Positions 9,101 through 24,100 of a stretch of 60,000 nucleotides of DNA are shown here, piece by piece. Numbering within the stretch: the first letter of the stretch is position 1; each line of letters starts with the position of its first letter. The notes under the pieces are model-generated. The model had not been told where the DNA came from and ran no database searches. It was given only the letters and a program-made list of their open reading frames with translations. Where the stretch lies: positions 58,752,984-58,812,983 of the forward strand of contig NC_088300.1 in NCBI RefSeq assembly GCF_032854445.1, given 5' to 3'. Source of the DNA: Liolophura sinensis (lineage: Eukaryota > Mollusca > Polyplacophora > Chitonida > Chitonidae). The translations under genes were made by a program, and so were the position numbers.

Positions 9101-12100
9101 ATGAATCCACAGACAATGTAGATCTTTAGGATAACCCCAGCTGAAGCTTTTGTTTATGATGTTCACTCAGCTTTGTTCTTGTTGTATACCCTATATGTGC
9201 AGTATTGACCATCTCCACATTAGGTTCGGCGTGTAAGTTTCTATTTTACTAAACAGCAATCACCGTTTCTCTTTAGCTGAAAGCTTATTAGAAGTTTACA
9301 CACTCTTACAAGCTCTTCATTTTCATGTGGCTATGAAAAAACACATGATAACCAAAGTCTGGAAGTACACAGAACGGCGACCCATGGCTGAAAAGTGTGC
9401 AGCTTGATCACGAGAAGTGTACACACTATGGCTGAAATCTGAAAAGTTCACTTTCTGTTTGGAAAGGCGAAACCAACAATTTCTCCTGTTGGAAGATAAA
9501 TATACATCTGGTATGTGATAAGTGTACATGTATTGTATAATATGTTTAATGGGAAGATAGATCTTCATTGGTAGTAGTGTTTATTCAGTGATAGAGCTGT
9601 GGGAAACAGATGGACAGAAACAGGTATACACAGATAGCAGATACATCTGTATATTTGGATTGAACTTTGACCTCCATTTTAGCAGTTCAGGGAATTAATT
9701 GATGATACATGTAAAGTAGTAATCAATGGTAAGACAAAATGGGAATGTGCCCTTTCTCAAAAGGATTTTTCATGTAATCCAGAATTCAGTTTTTCTGGAT
9801 TGAGTAAGCGCATGCAGCACAATTTACTAGCTAGTGCGTCATTATAAATCAGTTTGTAGTGCATTGACAGTTTGTATAGACACAAATAAAAACTGAAGTC
9901 AAGATTAATTCACATGTGGTCCTTGTAACTAGATAGGACTCTCTGTGGAATGATGGTCGACTTGCTGTGTATCTCAAATACAGTTGTAGGTAAGGCGTTT
10001 TCCCTGAGTATGACAAACATGGTGTATAGCAGGTTGATCTGAGTATTGCATACATGTAGGTAACATGACCTCATCACCTGTGGTCCTTGTTCTCTGACCT
10101 TGCTGTTTTATTGACTCAGTAATAATACTACTATTATCAGGGTCAGACAGACATCAAATGGTTCCCATGATTGTTGTTGTAGACATTCAGAATTGACAAA
10201 TCCAGTCATACATACTTATGCAACATATATAGGCCTGTAGTGGGCCTCTGTGGCCAAGTGGTTAGCACACCAGCACGGTGCAGTGACTGAAGAGCATCTC
10301 AGCAATGCGATCACTGTGAGCTCAAGTCCAGCTCATGCTGGCTTCATCTACAGTCAAACATGGGACTGTCTGCCAGCAACCTGCAGATGGCCGTGGGTTT
10401 CTCTCGGGTTTTGCCTGGTTTCCTCCGACCATAATGCTGGTCGCTGTCATATTAGTGAAATATTTTTGATTACGGCGTAGAACACCAATCAAATAAATAA
10501 ATTAAAAAACATACATAAACATATATATACATACAAACATACATATACGTGTACATACATAATGTGCGAGTGTGTACGTTGAAAGGAAGCTCAAGGGCTT
10601 CAAACATTTTTATCCCAAAAAATAGCATGCATATAAAGGTCATGTTAATTGTTGTATCCTTTCACTTGCCAAAGCTAACCCAGGACTATTTGGAATGCCC
10701 TTTAACTGTAGATCCATATTCCATGAGCATGTCATTCAAACAGGCCTAAAATGATGCATCAAGTGCTGAGATACATGTACATACTTATATTTAATAAGCT
10801 GGGAGACATGTTACAAGTTATATGTTCCTACATGAATTGTGGGTTATTGTGCATGTATGTAATTAAATGCAAATCATTGCGATAAGAATGAGTTTGCAAA
10901 AAAGTGACGCAATTGAGTCTTTGTTACATGTGACCCTAAACTTCTCTGCAAACTCATTTTTATCGTTCAAGTACACTGTTATGTACACTATGACCATGGC
11001 ATTATTCAAGCCGTTTAGTATATAGCAGATAGTGATAATAAAAGGCCTATAATACCTACACCTACATCTGTATACATACATGTATATACCATTGTATCAG
11101 TGTACATGTACATGGTATTGTACAAGTGGCAGGTTAAGGCTGCTTGTTCATTTAATACTGTTTGAAACAGACCGTTTGAGTCCATGTAGTTGCACTGTCA
11201 ACCATACTGGTGTCTGCAGGCAGTGTTTCCCCTACTAATTCCCATTGATCTGATCAGATTAAAACAGATCTGTCTTGATTTGATCTGCATATAGGACCTG
11301 TACACAATGCTAAGAGTGTCTGCATCCCAGCACCATAAACCAAACGCTGAACAGTGCGCTGTAAATACACTTCCCCAGATATGCCATTTGGAGGAAGCAG
11401 TGTACCATGACACATTAGACATGACCTGGCTGCTATAATGGAGTGGATATAACAGTTAGTCTTGTCAAGGCATCAGTAGACACAGATTCCTTTTGTTGAA
11501 GGACCAAACCTTTACATTTACATGTATTAAAGAATATGTACATACCTGATTCGTAACTGTACATATATTTTTAGATAGTGTCATCACTGATGGCTATAAG
11601 TGCTATGTTATCACTGATGGTTGTAAGTGCTATGTTATCACTGTTGGTTATGCATGTTCTTTTTCAGGGTCCTCATACACAGTACATGTATGACTACTTT
11701 CTACCAGTGCAGTGTCATTTCTTATATGTGCATGTGCCACTTGTACATGTCCATGTGAAATGTTCATCTTGCATGTCTAGAAGTGCGTGTACATGTACGG
11801 TCAATATAGGTAATTATCACGCACAGTATACATGTATAAACAGGTACAGTGTCATCATGGCAGGTGCAATCTCTAGTTACTTCATGTACATGTTATTGTA
11901 CAGGTGCAGTCTCTAATTATTTCATGTACATGTTATTGTACAGGTGCAATTTCTAGTTATTTCATGTACATGTTATTGTACAGGTGTAATTTCTAATTAT
12001 TTCCTGTAATTGTCATTTCTAATTACATGTACTTCATGTACATGTACAAAGTCATCTCTGCCTGTATTACATAAGAAGTTGGTTGTACGTTTGTTTATGT

Positions 12101-15100
12101 GTTTCTGTGTTGACCAGGTTGCTTGGTAGCCTTGGTAGATTATGCATGGATGGAGTCCATGTGGTCTATCATGATGTGGTTACAGATACATACAATCTCT
12201 TCATGATACCCACAACTTTACCATGCTGATGTTAGGATGGCAGATTTATATTATCAGCTGACCTTTGAGATGACTCGCTTGGGGACGATCTGGTTATAAA
12301 CAGCAATGAATGAAATTTTGCAGAGCATACTGAGTAACCATTAAAGTTCTGCCTTTGAACCTTCTTGTCTCAATTCAGTTGAGATTCGATTTGAGAGGCC
12401 TTTACCGGAACTAATCTATCAATGCTTCATTTCAGCATTAGATCAAATGGCGTTTTGGACTCATTCACATCTTCTTTTTTTTTTCTCTCTCCCCATTTTT
12501 TTCCTTCTTGTCAAACTTGATCCACTTATTGATGAACTTCCCTGCTCTGAAGTACATGTATTTGTACTTTCTCTGTCACATTAATTGATTTACCTTTAAT
12601 TTCCACACAGTGACTTTTTATGCAGATCGATACCTTCAGCTGTTTGGACATAGCGTTCATTGTTATTTATTTGGCATGCAGATACCTTCAGCTGTTTGGA
12701 CATAGTGTCCATTGTGATGATTTGGCATGCAGATATCTTCAGCTATTTGGACATGGCGTTCATTGTAATGATTTGGCATGGAGATACCTTCAGCTGTTTG
12801 GACATAGCTTTCATCGTTATGATTTGGCATGCAGATACCTTCAGCTGTTTGGACATGGCGTTCAATGTTATGATTTGGCATGCAGATACCTTCAGCTGTT
12901 TGGACATAGCATTCATTGTTATGATTTGGCATGCAGATAAGAAAAGAACTCTGGTGTGCCTATGTGAAATGTACATTAACTAATTAATATACATAATAAA
13001 ACAGTATTATTTTTGGTATGTATGTTTTGTAATTTATTCATGTTTGTCTGATTAGTAGCTGACATCTGTTACATGCATATGTATCTGAGATGGATCAAAT
13101 CATCTTTAGTTTAATCAGTTCACAGAGGCATCATTTTACACCATGACATGTTGACTAACAAAACAAATTTGACTGGATCAGTGTTGAGCCATGCCTTGGT
13201 TATGGTGATTGCTTTTGCTCATTGGAAGAAGTGAGCTGTGAAATACAGTAGACAAATTAATTAGAAACCAGAGCTCGAACTTCATTACGTATTCATTTGG
13301 TTTTGAAAACTTTTAATTAAAAAAATAAATTAAATTTAGACGTTCTCAATCTACTGGTATATTTTTTTTTCTTTTTGGTATTTTCTATATGCAACTTTTC
13401 CTTATTACATTTGTTCTGAGAAAAATTACAAAATTATCACTAATTTTTCCATTTTAATTCATATGTATGTATATATATATGTGGATAGTTTTCTGTACAT
13501 GTATGTTTTTTATACACTATTGAGAATTTTATTTTTATTCTGTCATTTGTAAGGCCTCATGCATTTGATGGTTATTATCTGAAAATTATATACAGCTGTC
13601 AGCATGGCAGCCAGCTTAAGGTCAGGCTTCAGCTGACCCCATATTCATAACACCCTAAGTGAATTTGTACTAGCAAAGTCTGGATCAATTATACATGTAC
13701 GTCTATGTATTTAGTATTTATAGTATCCATATTCACATATGAACTGTTTTATTATTACCTACACTGTATTTAGCTGGGGTTATACAAGTACATGGACATG
13801 CATAATGGACATGAACCACATGACGTGTGTATTTCATACTAGTGTGTAAACAGACAGTTGATCAGATTAAATGATCAGGATCCTTCAGCAGGCCTAATCC
13901 AAGTACTGATAACAGATTTATACTGTATATGTTGCCCAGCTTAGTAATATCCACATCCTTGGTGATCACCTGTCTAAAAGCATGACAAACGAACAGTATA
14001 CATGTATGTGAGAATTATATACATAGTCAGTTTTTACATGTAGGTTATGTTTCTGTAGAATTAACCCCTTCAGTTCTGTATCAAGCATATGAACATACGT
14101 CCTCCAGCTGATGTACATGTACAGTGTATGTCCTGAACAGACTGAATTAGAGCGTGCTGGTGAAGTCATGTATGGGATACAATGTAATAACATGTATGTG
14201 TAGTAGGTTGACAAAACCAAGTTGACACCCTGCTGGCACTAGTGTAAATTAATATGACAGGGTAATAGGATTTATAAAAAAACATATCTCTCTCTTCATA
14301 TACATGTACATACATATAGAATGCTAATTAAGGTGGTGTACCTCCCCTGTGCTTGCCCCATGTTTTGGTCTGCGTGTGTACACATATACTTCCTTGGTTA
14401 CACACTATTTAAGTGTTGACAATTCTCATAGTCACACTTGAGATAGCTAATAAGTAATACTGTATCTAGGGACTACATGTGCCGATACTCGCAGTGGATA
14501 TATCTGGTCTGTTTACATACTGCATTTCGCACATGAAGTTTAGCACTTTTCAAGGGACACATTTTTCTTGATTCTGATTGACTCATCCATCATATAATTT
14601 GCCATTTAAGAGTTTTTGTGAAGTTTCGATAATTTCATATCAGACAAATTCCAGTGCTGACTTAAAAAATATCTTTGTATGGTCTTTTTGTGCTTCTGAA
14701 ATTGCAGTTTTAGGTTTAATTTACTTAACTTTAGGTGACTTTCTTTGATGTTTAACGCTGTACTTTGGTATTTCATCCATGCAGGGGTAGTCAAGCTAAG
14801 TGAGCAGAAAACATAGCCTGAATATCTTCTGTTATATATATTGCTGGACTTTTAGTGCTGTTTTCCATACATGTATTTAATGGCAATCTAGTTAGAGATG
14901 CAGGAAATCAGGCCGGAATTTACATGTGAATGGCCCAGAATTTCACCCCCAAAAAAATACTTTTTAGAGGCAAATAAATATCATTAAGTATTACTTTTGG
15001 GCTAAAATTGTTGACATGGCTGCAATGTAGCCAAGGTGTCATAAAGCCATAATCATTCCGAACGAACCCCCAAAAAAACTTTGTACAAAAGGATGTACAT

Positions 15101-18100
15101 GTTAAATTGCTAATTATAAATGATAAATTAATTGTTACATCACACAGGGAAACGGTTTAGAACCAGTCAAATTATACATTGGCACCTTTTACTTTTAGGC
15201 TTAATGGAAAAATAAACAGGTGAAACTGACATTTATCTAATGTATTGTCTACAGATTTGCCCTACACTCATTATTATTCATTATTGCCATATGATACATT
15301 GTACATAATTGCATCATCAGCCTACACTACCTGCTAAGGTATTTAATTTATTTATTCATTTGATTGGTATTTTACACCGTCCTCAAGAATATTTCATGAA
15401 TTTATATGACAGTGGCCAGCATTATGGTGGGAAGAAACCGGGCAGAGCCCTGGGGGAACCCATAACCATCCGAAGGCTTCTGGAAGACCTTCCCACGTAC
15501 GGCCGGAGAGGACTTGAACTCACAGCGACCACATTGGTGAGAGGCTCCTGGGTCATTACGCTGCGCCCGCATGACAACCAACTAGGCCACAGAGCCCCCC
15601 CACCCCACCCCTCACCCCCCCCATCTAAAGTATTACTACATGTACATCTGTTGTGTGATTGTGTGGTGTGTTATGTGTACATTTCCAAAGAGGAGACTTC
15701 AGTAACATGTGCTATGGTTATGATGGACGATTATGTCTGAGCTTCCCAGGAGTGCTCCTATGTTTATACATGAGGAAAGTTGAGGATTACTTGTATATTG
15801 TGACCTTGGTTTTTATGTGAGGAGAGTATAAATGCTATCCGATGAACCGTTCATCAGCCAACCTGTCATATTCTGCTGGAGAATGTTTTTAACAGACGTC
15901 TCCATGGAGGTGAATTATTCAATAAGGAGAATCTACTTGATCCCTGTGAGGCTATATGGGCTGCATGTCAGAGGGGAACTACACTGTAGGTGACCTGTGT
16001 ACAGTTATCTACGGTCGGGTCCTCATAATCAGCCAGACCCAGCCTGTCAGCCGCAGACGGTTTATAGTAACGCTATGATTTGGCCCAGTCCTTATTCCCC
16101 CAGTCATTACCAATTTGGTCACAGTCACTGTCCATGCCAGAAACATTTTCCTCCTGACATGCCTCCACATCCTTGCTACTGTTATATAGCTGAATGCCTT
16201 CATTTTCCTAACGATTTGTCCTATTCCCCCACCCCCAACCCTCGCTCCCCAAAGTGTACAGAAATATTGACCAGAATCATTACTCATTACAAACGCATGT
16301 ATTGGCCTTTCTCCACTTGTTTCGTGCCATCTGGTTTGTGTTGTGAACTTGGCAATACCAGTATTGTGATGATCTTTGGGGAGTTTGGGGAAGTGTGTGG
16401 GCTGAGTGGTAGTAGAGTGAGCTTCAGTGTGGATCAGAAAGACTTCAGGCAGGTAGACACGCCATAGTAACCCGGGATAGGTGGGCGGGGCAAAAACTCG
16501 GCTGACAACATTTTTCTTACGCTTGTGTGTACTTGTATAACTGTTAGTGTATGTGCAAGTCACTGTTAGTGTTATGTGTAAATATATTTAATTGGGTTAA
16601 CCATGTGAAATACACAACTCAAGATTTTTTCACTTATAGATGGCAGTTGGTTTTATTTATGGAGGAAACCGGAGTGCCCGGGAAAAACCGCTGACCTTTG
16701 GTAAATGTAGAAAAGGTTTGGTCAGGTTGTGTGCTGTTGGCAGGTTGTCAGGTTGGCCGTTTAGGCCAATACTATCGACACATACAGTGTACATATACAT
16801 GCATGCTGGCTTCCTTTCCGGTCGTATGTGGGAAGGTCTGTCAGCAACCTGCGGATGGTTGTGGGTTTCCCCAGGCTGTGCCCAGTTTCCATAATGCTGG
16901 CCGCCGTCGTATAAGTGAAATATTCTTGAGTATGGCGTAAAACACCAATCAAATAAATAAATAAATACATATATGTGTAGAGATGACCAGACCCCTGTGT
17001 ACAATAAACACTCACAAACTGACATTCAGACTTAAATATCTAGAACTCTTAATGCTACAGACAACATGAATATTTAATCTCCCAGGTATGTCTGAGGATC
17101 AACACACGGGTATAGATAGAGTACTTCTGTATCACAGGTTGGTAACAACTCACAGGAACTTCCCACCTGTTGCATTTACCCACTTCTAGAACCTTTTTCT
17201 CCATTGTAGTAAACAGTTGCTGGAGGACAATTTTTCTGGATACAGTAGTACAGGATTTCAATACTTCCAGTATCGGGCAATGACTAAGAATCATTAAGAA
17301 TGCTAAGGACATAGATGTACATGGATACATGTATACTGTACTACAATCCAGGGAACTGTTACATACATGTACATTGACAAGACTGGGAATGTTCGGAAAT
17401 TTCATTTTTATTTGTGAAAAAAAAAAAAAAAACTCTTGGTTCCTGCTGTAGTTACATGTACAAATTAATGGAATATTTAAAACTGCATAAAATTTGTTTT
17501 AAAATTGTAATTGACAATCCAGCATTTTATTTTCTACAATCTTAATGTTTTAGATGAATTTCCTGTTTCTCAATTAAGGCTTTTCAGTCACATAAATATG
17601 CCTACTAACCTGTAAATGGGAACAATTGCTGGAACAAAAATTTTGCTTGACAGTTTACATATATGTACATAGAAATGTCAGCAGAAATTTAAGCATTATA
17701 CTGAGAACAATGAATTTGTGCAGTTAATCACTTATGGAATGATACTGGTAGATGCAGTTATATCTCGACAAATGGCGTGAATTTATGATTTCAGACATTC
17801 ACTGGAATTGTTTTAATTATTTTTGATGTACGTGTAGTGAATATTGATTTAGGGAAGGTATCAATTTGAGAGTGACGTGTGTGTCTATTTCCATGAAATC
17901 CTGGCTTGTCAGCTGACATGTTGTTCTTCACCATACAGATTCTTTGCCTCCACATGACACCAAGGCTTAGCTAGGCCAGGCCCTGTGGACGGGTAATATT
18001 GATGTATGGCTGGTAGGCTTACTGTAATCCTCTGTAATGTGTTATCATGAGATTTGGTACTTGGCAAATATAATGTGCAGCTCTCAAAATCAATAATAAT

Positions 18101-21100
18101 CATTCAGGTAGTGTAATCTGCATGTTTGTTTTTATGGATAAATGAAGTTTGTATTTCACCTCTAAATATGCCTATAAAGAAAAAGTCACTATGAATTTGC
18201 ATGTATTTCAACATGAACAATATGAACAGGTAATGATAACTACATTATTTCAGATATGTAAACAATACTGTGGAATATCTACTTGTACACTGCATATAGT
18301 TGTTGATCAGTGAGGCTGTTGATTAGTGAGGTTGTTGATCAGTTGGTTGTTGATCAGTGAGGTCATGGTTTTGAATTCAGCACACATGGGCCCTGCTGTC
18401 ACTTCCAGTCATACTTTTTTTTACATCACTATAGCCTTTGGTCAGGCCATCGTTAAAAATCTGTTGGGCATTTAATATTCAACCAACATAGCAAACAATG
18501 CCCCTAGTGTTTGATTGGATTTTTGATAATGGCTAGAATTGATTGGCTAGGACTGCATGGCACAAGGTTTGTCAGATGAGGTGCAGAGGTTTCCTCCTGT
18601 CTCTGCCCTCTTTCCTCTCATATCTATCTTGCTTCCTCTCGAACGCTTCAGTGGCCTAATGTTTAGAGCATCCACCTCAAAGTCAAGAGGCCTTTGATCA
18701 AACCTGGCTTGGGTCATACCAAAGACTTTAAGTAAAATGGTACTTGTTGATGCCTCGCTTTGCTGCGTGCCAAGCTGAAAGGACCGCAAGGACCGCAAAT
18801 GATTGGTAGGCTAGGTGACAGTTTAATTTGACTGGATGGGGTGTCATGTCATGGTGTCCTCATCATGACACTTCAGTGGTGACAGCACTTTGATGGCATT
18901 GACTCAAAATGACCAGCTACAAAAAGATGGTTATTATGTGTACACACACCTAATAAATCTTTGTCGTCATATGAAATTGTCGAGTTATACCCTAGAATAT
19001 ACAAAAACCAGTTTCCTACATTTTTCTGCCCTGTTTTCTTTATGCCCAACATGACTTCAGTGATAAACATTAATAAACAACCTTGGATATTGTCAGATGT
19101 AAAACACCAATCAAATAAATCTGCCTGTGTTGGTACTACATAAACATGTATTTTAAGAATGAGTGCCGTAATGATCTATCATCAGCCTATTCTGTGTGAA
19201 AAGTGCAACAGCAAAGTGTGTAGCAATTGTGCATGAGAGGGTAACCAGCTAAATTAGCTGTTTTCTTCTTGCGGCTGACTTTAATTCAATAAAGGGAAGT
19301 GGTTGCACACAAGGCCAGGGTTCTTCATTAACCTGGATTATAAAGAGCCACATGTCGCTCATTTCATTGCCCATTTAAACTGATTGCAACACCATGCCAG
19401 AGGAACAGCACAGTGTCGTTGATTGCTGATTATGCATACCACCGTTATGACTGGAATCAATTCTGGTTCATTACCTGCTATATCTGCCGCTGATCAATGC
19501 TCATTTCATTATATGTGCTTGCCTGATTTGCATACATGTATGTACAAATGTACATGTACCTGTATAACTCTCATGTGTTGAACTATATATACCTGCATGT
19601 TACCTTAAGTATTGTTTTTCACGCGCTGCTGCCATCAACATTTATTCATACATTTACATGTACATGTACCAGATTGATTTTGTTTGGTTGATTGGGGGTG
19701 GTGGGGGCGGGGGGGTGAGATATTTTACATGCTAATTATGTAAATGATAATTAAATGACAAGCTCTGCATCAAGAAGATTAAAGTTTTTTGATTGCTGGC
19801 ATTAATAAATGAGTTGTTGCAGGTTTATTAATATGGCTATAAAAACTAATGTGCCAAGATTTCATCAGATGACACCGCTACAGTGTAAAACATTTTGGAA
19901 AATTGAAAATTACATGTATTGGTTTGAAATTGACAGGGTGCTGCATGTGCTGTGCCTAGCTCACACAGTTTGCTTGACACAAGGCATATGTATACAGCAT
20001 ACGCCCTGAGCTGAAAATCCTTCTTATTCCTGCCTTTAAATTTAAATGAAAAGATTAAGAGAATCAGTCTGGGTTCAGGTAAATATCCAGCAGTGATCCA
20101 AAAAAATAGCAGTGGGATAATGTTTTGTAGGATGAAGAGGACATTTGACTAGGTACAACTTGTGGATGGTGGTGGAGGCGTAGTGGGTAGGGTGCTTGTG
20201 CAGCACAATGACCTAGAACCCTCTCACCAATGCAGATGCCGTCAGTCTGTCCGGCTCATGCTGGCTTCCGCTACGGTCATACGTGGGAAAGTCTGTCAGC
20301 AACCTGCAGATGGTCATGGGTTGCCCCTGGGTTTTGCCTGATTTCCTCCTACCATAATGCTGTCGAATAAGTGAAGTATTCTTGAGTATGGCGTAAAATA
20401 CCAATCAAACAAAAACTAAATTGCATGTGGTGGTGTCCACAATTACCGTTAGTTTTGATTGCTAAATCTGTATAGAGTAACTAGTGCTGGGGGCTTAGTT
20501 TGTGGTAATACTTGCTTCCTAAGGGGAAGATAAGGTGTTCATTCCCAAAACAGGTCATGCTGTACCAAAGCCTGAAATCTGTAACATTAATACATATAGT
20601 ACAACCTTGTTTAGCACTCTGCATCAGAGAAATATAGAAAGTACTGTTGGGCACAATGTGGATGGGTGAGTGGATGTGTGATTTGTGTTAAGTGTCTTCA
20701 ACATGTCTTTCCAGTGAGGCAGCAGTGTAAATATGTGGGCGTTGTATCAGACCTGCTACGTGGAATAAATATTGCTGAAAGCGACGTTAATCATGAAACA
20801 AACACATCCTTTCGTTGAATTGTTTGTCTTTACGACATCCTGGCATTGAATTGATTGTTGTTATGACATTCTATTGTTATATTGTTTGTCTTTATGACAA
20901 CCTGGCATTGGATTGTTTGTCTTTGTGACACCGTGGCATGGGATTGTTTGTCTTTGTGATATCCTGACATTGAGTTATTTGTCTGTTGGGCACATTGGTA
21001 TTGACTGTTTCGTCTTTATGACATACAGCTGTTCTTCTAGTTTGTCCTTTGACACCCTGGCACTGTATACATGTACATAAAGTTTGTCTTCATTACACCT

Positions 21101-24100
21101 TGTTACATGAGCAGTGTATATATTCTTGACAGTTCTTAACTAAGTTACTAGGTATTTTGGAAAGATTTTGAAGGTATCAGTATTTTGGAAGGTTCTGTGG
21201 TATGGGTATTATGGAAGATTTTCTATTAAAGTAAAGAAAGCTGAAATATGAAGTAAGGTTCATCATACAGACAACTGAAAACTATGTGTAAAATTACTTT
21301 CTTTTATTTTTTTAAGATTTTTTTTAAAGAGTCTTGAAAGGCATTCACATATTCACATATTAGAATTCTATGGTGGGCTTTATGGGCCTTACTGGCGGTA
21401 CTTAAAAACTTTGACATCACATCACCTTTTTTCCTGATGATCACCAGAGAGATTTTTTTTTTAGTCATGGGTTAAAAGAGTTACTGTGAATGCCTTTCTA
21501 TTTGCAGGCATAAACTTTCGCAGATTTGGTAAGAGGACACATTTGGGGGAATCAACTTTCACGGATCTTAACAAAATTTTTGGACAACTGATTAACAAAA
21601 ATCAAACTTAAATACAGAAACGTCAAGTAATAAAACATCTCAAGCATTCAAGTAACAGTATTATCATTTAAACTTGTTTGTGCCTGTAAGATGTGACAAA
21701 AATTCTGTACAATACAGTAACTTGATCAGACAAAGAAAGTTAATCCTCCTAAGCTTTTAATCTTTTGAAGACTGTTAATCTTTATAAGACGAAGCTCTTA
21801 CCTGCTGTGTGAGCAAATGTTCGTGTCACTCACTCCAAGAGGCGACAAAGGATTAAATGTGATATAAATAAATCCCACTGTTTAATTCTCATGCATCAGC
21901 AGTGTGAGTGAAACTTTGAGTGAACTGTGACAGATTTGAGTAAATTTCTCAGAAATCATCATTATGAAAAGGAAGTTTAAAGTGTGGAAACCCCTGAACG
22001 ATGTATCGGGCCTGATGGAAAGGTGATCTGACTGGAAGGCAAGTACAGTCGATAAAAAAAACAGCCTCTCTCATTGTATGTATATCGTATCAAATACACA
22101 CGCCCGGTACAGATTATCGATTTGTGTGTCTCTAACAGCGGGAATCAACAACAACGTCACAATGTGGCTATACTTGGACGGAGCTAAGCCTCCTTAAAAG
22201 AAAGTAAGATTAACTAATGATCAATTAATCTGGATTTATGAACGCCGGAACACATTCTAAGTAGGTATTTCTAATAAGCATGTTTGAAAAAGTATTAGAA
22301 CTGTAGTGCTTGTTAACGAATTTATAACTGTTACGCATGCTACATTAATAAATGACTTACATGGGAATTGTACCACGCGAATAAAAGGGCTTTTACAGTA
22401 TTACAACATTCAGTGTCATAATTAAAGTTGGAAAAACCTTAGAATTCAAAGGTTTAAATGGCTTTAACTCTTCACAAAAATTCAAAGAAATAAATGAAAG
22501 TATTTTTATGCATAGTTTTAAGTTGTCTGTATGATGAACCTTACTTCGTATTTTAGCTGCCTTTTACTTTAAAGGCGCGGGTACATGCACAACATACCGT
22601 CCACAAGCAGATTCTTGGTATGCCAATGGACAGTACTTTGGTCTGGCAGAATGTGGGTAGTGTTTATCTAGCTCTTCTCCCCACAGGATGTGAAGTCTGT
22701 CATTGTCGTGTTTACCCAGGTAATGGTAGATGGTATCAGGTTGTCAGCAGGACTGACCATGTTTGGCAAGAACCTGGGGCTATGGGTGAATGACAGACAC
22801 AGATGTACCAGCATGGGCCTCCGTGCTTGCTGCTAGTTTACTCCTCTTTATTTAGCCTGTATTTCCCCGTGGATAAGGAGGGGTTACTAGCAGGCACTGT
22901 TTCAGATAAATGAGCTGCCGATGAGATTATCCTTGTTGGGCGATCAATATGCGAGAGCTGGCTGATGACAAGCGCGGCTCACTGGCAAGTGCTAAGTATC
23001 GACACGAGCGGGCAAAAATCCCCCAGACTACAAGCCTGTCCACCAGCTCATGGGAGTCATCTCCACTGAATCACCATTGATGCCCAGCCGGACCCAAACT
23101 GTAATGATCTACTCCAGGATTAAGGAAATAATTCCGCAGGATCACAGTGTCAAGTGAGGGAACCATAGATTTGTCCTTTCACCAACTTATTACACCATAG
23201 AATTGACCTCAGTGTGTTCCTTTTATCCCAGATGAACACAATCAAACTGTGGACCTTATAACCATTCTGAGTATAATTCTGGGTAGTTAGAAAACCGAGC
23301 TACAGGTCAATAGATGTATATGTAGATTTACAAGGACTTTCACATATACATGTATGATCATGTGTACTTCTGTATAATTAACTTCACATGTAAACAGTCG
23401 CATGTACATTTTTATAAGGAAGCAGGGGCCTCCATGGTTAGAATTCCAGTGTTGCGCTATGACCTAGGGGCCTCCCACAATGCAGTCGCTGTTAGTTCGT
23501 GTCCAACTTGCGTTGGTTTCCTCTCTGGCCAAACATGCTCGTGGGTTTCCTGTCCTCCCACCATAATGCTGGCCTCTGTGGCATAAGTAAACTATCTTCA
23601 CTATGGCATAAAACACCTATCAAATAAATCAAATATGAAGAAGCAATCTTTAGCATATATTTATGGTTACTTCATTGGGCTGGTAATCAGATACAGGAAT
23701 GCTGGATTCCAGTCTCATGTTGTCAAGACATGAATAGAATACCAATAGAATCCAATACAAAAGAACAGACGGATATTTTTTATAGCAGTTATATGGAATG
23801 AAAGTTTCAGGCTGTCAGACTATGTTATTAAATTTGACGCATAAATAAGAATTGCAGTATTGAAAATAATAATTGAATTCAGCGATAATATAAATGAATC
23901 TGAGCCTCGAAAATACCTTGAATGTGCTTGTATTTATCTTGTACCTGTACATCTACATGTACATGTCACATTTGGTTTTGTGAAAGTCTTCTTTTGATCG
24001 AAAATGCCTCAGTTTGCAGAAACACTTGGTTTTAGGTCATTTATCTTATGTATGTTTCTTGAAAATAATGTTAAAGTTTAATTCCAAACATAGTAGATTG

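Noticed and set aside
10241-10330. tRNA gene at SINE heads
   Set aside because: The A and B boxes are kept but the cloverleaf is not; the sequence runs on into the SINE body, so it is a SINE promoter.
12620-12983. Open frames with 17-residue repeats (MIWHADTFSCLDIAFIV)
   Set aside because: Explained by the 51-bp minisatellite.
15997-16563. Overlapping open frames of 156 (plus) and 184 (minus) codons
   Set aside because: No recognisable domain, overlapping on both strands in a G+C-richer intron stretch, and no splice context that ties them to a gene.
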